From Chryseobacterium camelliae (GTDB lineage: Bacteria; Bacteroidota; Bacteroidia; Flavobacteriales; Weeksellaceae): DNA of 64,000 bases. Location: positions 2,040,001 through 2,104,000 of the forward strand of contig NZ_CP115859.1 in the NCBI RefSeq assembly GCF_027920545.1. Reading direction: 5' to 3'. The notes under the pieces were generated by a model. The model was not told the origin of the DNA. It saw only the letters and a program-made list of their open reading frames with translations, and did not search any database. This document shows positions 60,991-64,000 of the stretch, in pieces; positions within the stretch are counted from its first letter, which is position 1, and each line of letters starts with the position of its first letter. The position numbers and the translations under genes are program-made.

Positions 60991-63525
60991 TTACGATTGT
61001 GAAGACTTCTCAGCCGATTTTTTTGGTTTTGATGTTTTTCCGATCAATCCGTCTTTGGCTTCATTAAGATCAAGAACTATCGTTTCTCCTTCGTTCAATT
61101 GTTTATTAACCAGCATTTCTGCCAATAAATCTTCAATATATTTCTGGATCGCTCGTTTCAATGGTCTTGCACCGAAGTCTTTATCCCATCCTTTTTCAGA
61201 AATAAAGTCTTTTGCTTCATCAGTTAATTCAACTTTATAACCTAGTTTTTCTAATCTTCCATACAATTTGCTCAATTCAATATCAATAATTTTCTTGATA
61301 TCGGTTTGTTCAAGAGAGTTGAAGATTACAATATCATCAATTCTATTTAAGAATTCAGGAGCAAATGCTTTTTTAAGGGCATTTTCGATCGTGCTTCTGG
61401 CTCTTGTATCAGAACTTGTTTTTTTAGCAGAAGTTCCGAATCCTACACCGTCTCCGAAATCTTTAAGATCTCTTGTTCCGATGTTTGAAGTAAGGATAAT
61501 GATGGTATTTCTAAAATCAATTTTTCTGCCTAAACTGTCGGTAACGTGACCTTCGTCTAAGATTTGTAACAAGATATTGAATACATCCGGGTGAGCTTTT
61601 TCAATCTCATCCAAAAGAACCACAGCATAAGGTTTTCTTCTTACAGCTTCAGTTAATTGTCCGCCTTCTTCATATCCAACGTATCCCGGAGGAGCACCCA
61701 CCAATCTTGAAACTGCGAATTTTTCCATGTATTCGCTCATATCGATTCTGATTAAAGATTCATCAGATTCGAAAAGCTCTCTTGCCATTACCTTAGCCAG
61801 CTCTGTTTTACCGACTCCGGTTGTTCCTAAGAAAATGAATGTACCGATCGGGCGGTTCGGATCTTTAAGACCGGCTCTGTTTCTCTGAATTGCTTTCACA
61901 ACTTTTTTCACAGCGTCTTCCTGACCGATTACTTTTCCGTTCAGTTTTTCATCCATATGAGCTAATTTATCAAGCTCGTTTTTACCGACTTTCGTTACCG
62001 GAACACCACTCATCATTGAAACCACTTCCGCTACATTTTCTTCGGTTACGGTTTCTTTCTTTTCCTTAACGTCTTTGTCCCATTTGTCCTGAGCAGCATT
62101 CAACTCCATCTGAAGTCTTTCTTCTTCATCCTTCAATTTTCTTGCTTCAAGATAATCCTGAGCTTTTACCGCTTTTTGCTTTAATTCCTTGATATCTTCG
62201 ATTTTCTTCTCAAAATCAATGATCTCAGTAGGAACTTTCATGTTTTTAATATAAACACGGGATCCGGCTTCGTCCATCGCATCGATTGCTTTGTCCGGTA
62301 AGAAACGGTCTGTAATGTATCTTGATGTCAAATTGACACACGCTAAAATCGCTTCCGGAGTATAAATTACATTGTGATGCTCTTCATACTTATCTTTAAT
62401 CTGATTCAAGATCTGAACGGTTTCATCAATAGAAGTCGGTTCCACCATCACTTTCTGGAATCTTCTTTCTAAAGCGCCATCTTTTTCGATATACTGACGG
62501 TATTCATCCAAAGTGGTTGCTCCGATGCATTGAATTTCACCTCTGGCCAAAGCTGGTTTAAACATATTGGATGCATCCAGACTTCCTGTTGAGCTTCCTG
62601 CACCTACAATAGTGTGAAGCTCATCAATAAATAAGATGACATCTCTGTTCTTTTCCAGCTCGGTCATAATGGCCTTCATTCTTTCTTCAAACTGACCACG
62701 GTATTTGGTTCCGGCAACCAAGCTTGCCAAATCAAGCGTAATCACACGTTTTCCGTAAAGAACTCTCGATACTTTTTTCTGTTGAATTCTTAAAGCCAAA
62801 CCTTCTGCAATCGCAGATTTACCCACTCCCGGTTCCCCGATAAGAAGCGGATTGTTTTTCTTTCTGCGCGATAAGATCTGAGAAACTCTTTCAATTTCTT
62901 TTTCTCGACCGATTACAGGATCCAATTTTCCGTCTCTAGCCAAAGAAGTTAAGTCTCTGCCAAAGTTATCCAACGTAGGCGTTTTGCTTTTTGCAGAACC
63001 TAAATTTCCTGTAGGCTTTCTCATTTGCTCAAATTCCTCTCTTTCGTCATCATCGTCATAAGCACTCATTTGCGGTGCCTGTCCTGAGTTTTTAAGCATC
63101 GTTTGGTACTCTCTTGAAACGCCTTCATAGTCGACATCGTAAGCGCCTAAAATATTTGAAGTAGGGTCTTCATATTTATAAAGAATGCCTAAAAGCAAAT
63201 GAACGGTATTAATCTCATTGCTTTTGTATTGTCTGCATTCTAACTCCGCACGTTTAATAGCATGATCCGCCATTTTGGTGAAAGAAATATTGGTAACCTC
63301 TTCAGAAATAGGATTAAGACTTGCTGTATTTAGAGTTTCAATTTTTCTTCTGATTTGTGTTAAATCCGCATTAAGGTTTTGAAGGATTTCTTTTGCAGAG
63401 TTTTCTGTTTTTATAATACCTAAAAGTAGATGTTCTGTATTAAGAAATTCACTTTTGAGCCTTTTCGCTTCGCTCTTGCTTTGTTTGAACACCTGGCTCA
63501 AACCTTGTGAAAACTTATAATCCAT
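60991..63525 (-). CDS. clpC: ClpC-type AAA+ unfoldase of the Clp protease
   Basis: The 844-aa protein begins MDYKFSQGLSQVFKQSKSEA, then the Clp N-domain, AAA-1 (LIGEPGVGKSAIAEG, DELHTIVGAG), a UVR-like motif in the middle region (DYLEARKLKDEEERLQMEL) and AAA-2 (FLGTTGVGKTELAKV, LLDEIEKAHPDVFNI). The lack of the long ClpB coiled coil and the UVR motif make it ClpC. It feeds proteins to ClpP. The ATG at 63525 is preferred; one at 63537 adds MRYI. It is convergent to the outer-membrane barrel gene and separated from it by the palindromic repeat. Confidence 0.95.
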   Translation of the reverse strand: MDYKFSQGLSQVFKQSKSEAKRLKSEFLNTEHLLLGIIKTENSAKEILQNLNADLTQIRRKIETLNTASLNPISEEVTNISFTKMADHAIKRAELECRQYKSNEINTVHLLLGILYKYEDPTSNILGAYDVDYEGVSREYQTMLKNSGQAPQMSAYDDDDEREEFEQMRKPTGNLGSAKSKTPTLDNFGRDLTSLARDGKLDPVIGREKEIERVSQILSRRKKNNPLLIGEPGVGKSAIAEGLALRIQQKKVSRVLYGKRVITLDLASLVAGTKYRGQFEERMKAIMTELEKNRDVILFIDELHTIVGAGSSTGSLDASNMFKPALARGEIQCIGATTLDEYRQYIEKDGALERRFQKVMVEPTSIDETVQILNQIKDKYEEHHNVIYTPEAILACVNLTSRYITDRFLPDKAIDAMDEAGSRVYIKNMKVPTEIIDFEKKIEDIKELKQKAVKAQDYLEARKLKDEEERLQMELNAAQDKWDKDVKEKKETVTEENVAEVVSMMSGVPVTKVGKNELDKLAHMDEKLNGKVIGQEDAVKKVVKAIQRNRAGLKDPNRPIGTFIFLGTTGVGKTELAKVMARELFESDESLIRIDMSEYMEKFAVSRLVGAPPGYVGYEEGGQLTEAVRRKPYAVVLLDEIEKAHPDVFNILLQILDEGHVTDSLGRKIDFRNTIIILTSNIGTRDLKDFGDGVGFGTSAKKTSSDTRARSTIENALKKAFAPEFLNRIDDIVIFNSLEQTDIKKIIDIELSKLYGRLEKLGYKVELTDEAKDFISEKGWDKDFGARPLKRAIQKYIEDLLAEMLVNKQLNEGETIVLDLNEAKDGLIGKTSKPKKSAEKSSQS

Positions 63526-63676
63526 AATATATCTCATTAGAATAAAGGCAGCATTGCCATTTATTCATTATCTAAATTACAAATATTTTACCAAAAATCA
63601 ATAAATGACTTTATGGCAGAAAAAATTTTATTATCTTACTGAAAATGATTAAGTTTATCTTCTCAAAATTTTTCTC

Positions 63677-63901
63677 ATGATCCCCGAAATTGCTACTTAT
63701 ATCGGATATTCCGCTTCACTTTTTATTGTGCTGAGTTTCATATTGAAAGATATAAGAAAAATCAGGATTGTGAATATGATCGGCTGTATCTGTTTTGTCA
63801 TTTACGGGATCTTCAGCGGAATGCTTTGGCCGGTAATTATTCCCAACGGACTTATTTGTTTTATACAAATTTACCATCTTTTGACGGATAAAAGAAAGTG
63901 A
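63677..63901 (+). CDS. Small three-helix membrane protein (YgjV/SWEET-like)
   Basis: The 74-aa protein has three hydrophobic helices (YIGYSASLFIVLSFIL, RIVNMIGCICFVIYGIF, WPVIIPNGLICFIQIYHLL) with the spacing and the GxxxF/IPN pattern of YgjV-like and SemiSWEET-like proteins. Family assignment is by pattern only. The TGA stop overlaps the ATG of the following glycosyltransferase by one base (63901). Confidence 0.7.
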   Translation: MIPEIATYIGYSASLFIVLSFILKDIRKIRIVNMIGCICFVIYGIFSGMLWPVIIPNGLICFIQIYHLLTDKRK

Positions 63902-64000
63902 TGGGCAGAAAGAAAATTATTACTTCTGCATTTAGTAATTTATATACCGATCAGCGTATAGAAAAGGTTTGCAGAACGTTATATGAAAACGGATATGATA
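63901..64000 (+). CDS. Glycosyltransferase, N-terminal part (cut by window edge)
   Basis: Only the first 33 codons are present: MGRKKIITSAFSNLYTDQR, then IEKVCRTLYENGYD. The TDQR-IEKV-C-TL-NGYD pattern is the usual start of GT4-family glycosyltransferases of surface-polysaccharide clusters in Bacteroidetes. The ATG overlaps the preceding stop by one base. Nothing can be said of the catalytic domain. Confidence 0.65.
   Translation, partial: MGRKKIITSAFSNLYTDQRIEKVCRTLYENGYD

Overview
The window is AT-rich chromosomal DNA from a flavobacterium, most likely a Chryseobacterium-like member of the Weeksellaceae. I infer this from several signs. Genes lack Shine-Dalgarno sequences and several have TAnnTTTG promoter boxes. 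There is a MurF-alanine racemase fusion, a type IX secretion lipoprotein (PorW/SprE), TonB-receptor and DUF4249 genes, 2TM-domain proteins and a GMP reductase. I see no rRNA, tRNA, CRISPR array, prophage or intact insertion sequence.

Layout. 1-3.5 kb: the start of an M14 carboxypeptidase, then an accessory patch with an NAD/ADP-ribose theme: a sirtuin, an SMI1/KNR4 gene broken by one stop codon, a macro-domain gene overlapping a possible ADP-ribosyltransferase-like gene, and an NrtR/AraR-type Nudix regulator. 3.6-9 kb: a DUF1579 lipoprotein, lepA, a glycine-zipper protein, and an ECF sigma factor / anti-sigma / Spy-like operon. 9-13.6 kb: DUF2520 protein, KdsC, Maf and PorW/SprE. 13.7-21.5 kb: a long leftward run of tsaB, an SDR, a YraN nuclease, an LD-carboxypeptidase, a LysE exporter, rnr, fic and rpiB. 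21.5-22.7 kb: a gene-free region with clustered DnaA boxes. 22.7-33 kb: pgk rightward, then a leftward block of methyltransferase, mnmG flanked by two perfect parS sites, ybeY, a patatin/BamA-type protein, murF-alr and tdk. 33-43 kb: an acidic repeat protein, rsmI, a WG-repeat protein, fabG, guaC, an Lgt-like / small membrane protein / Tes-like radical SAM cassette, and surE. 43-56 kb: two TonB-dependent receptors, DUF4249 lipoprotein, Prc protease, Cu,Zn SOD, and a LytS/LytTR two-component cluster with 2TM proteins and an ICMT-like methyltransferase. 56-64 kb: unknown genes, a Gly/Cys-rich membrane protein, a decayed small gene, mnmA, an outer-membrane protein, clpC, a small membrane protein and the start of a glycosyltransferase.

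The most important signal at chromosome scale is the probable replication-origin zone. DnaA boxes lie at about 22.1-22.4 kb, two 16-bp parS palindromes follow 3-5 kb away on either side of mnmG (gidA), and genes tend to point leftward to the left and rightward further to the right. The best candidates for an undescribed system are the Lgt-like/radical SAM cassette at 39.7-42.1 kb, whose transferase lacks key Lgt residues while the radical SAM protein carries two CX3CX2C motifs, and the macro/ART-like overlapping pair at 1.8-2.7 kb. The Fic gene with a duplicated palindromic operator is a further candidate.
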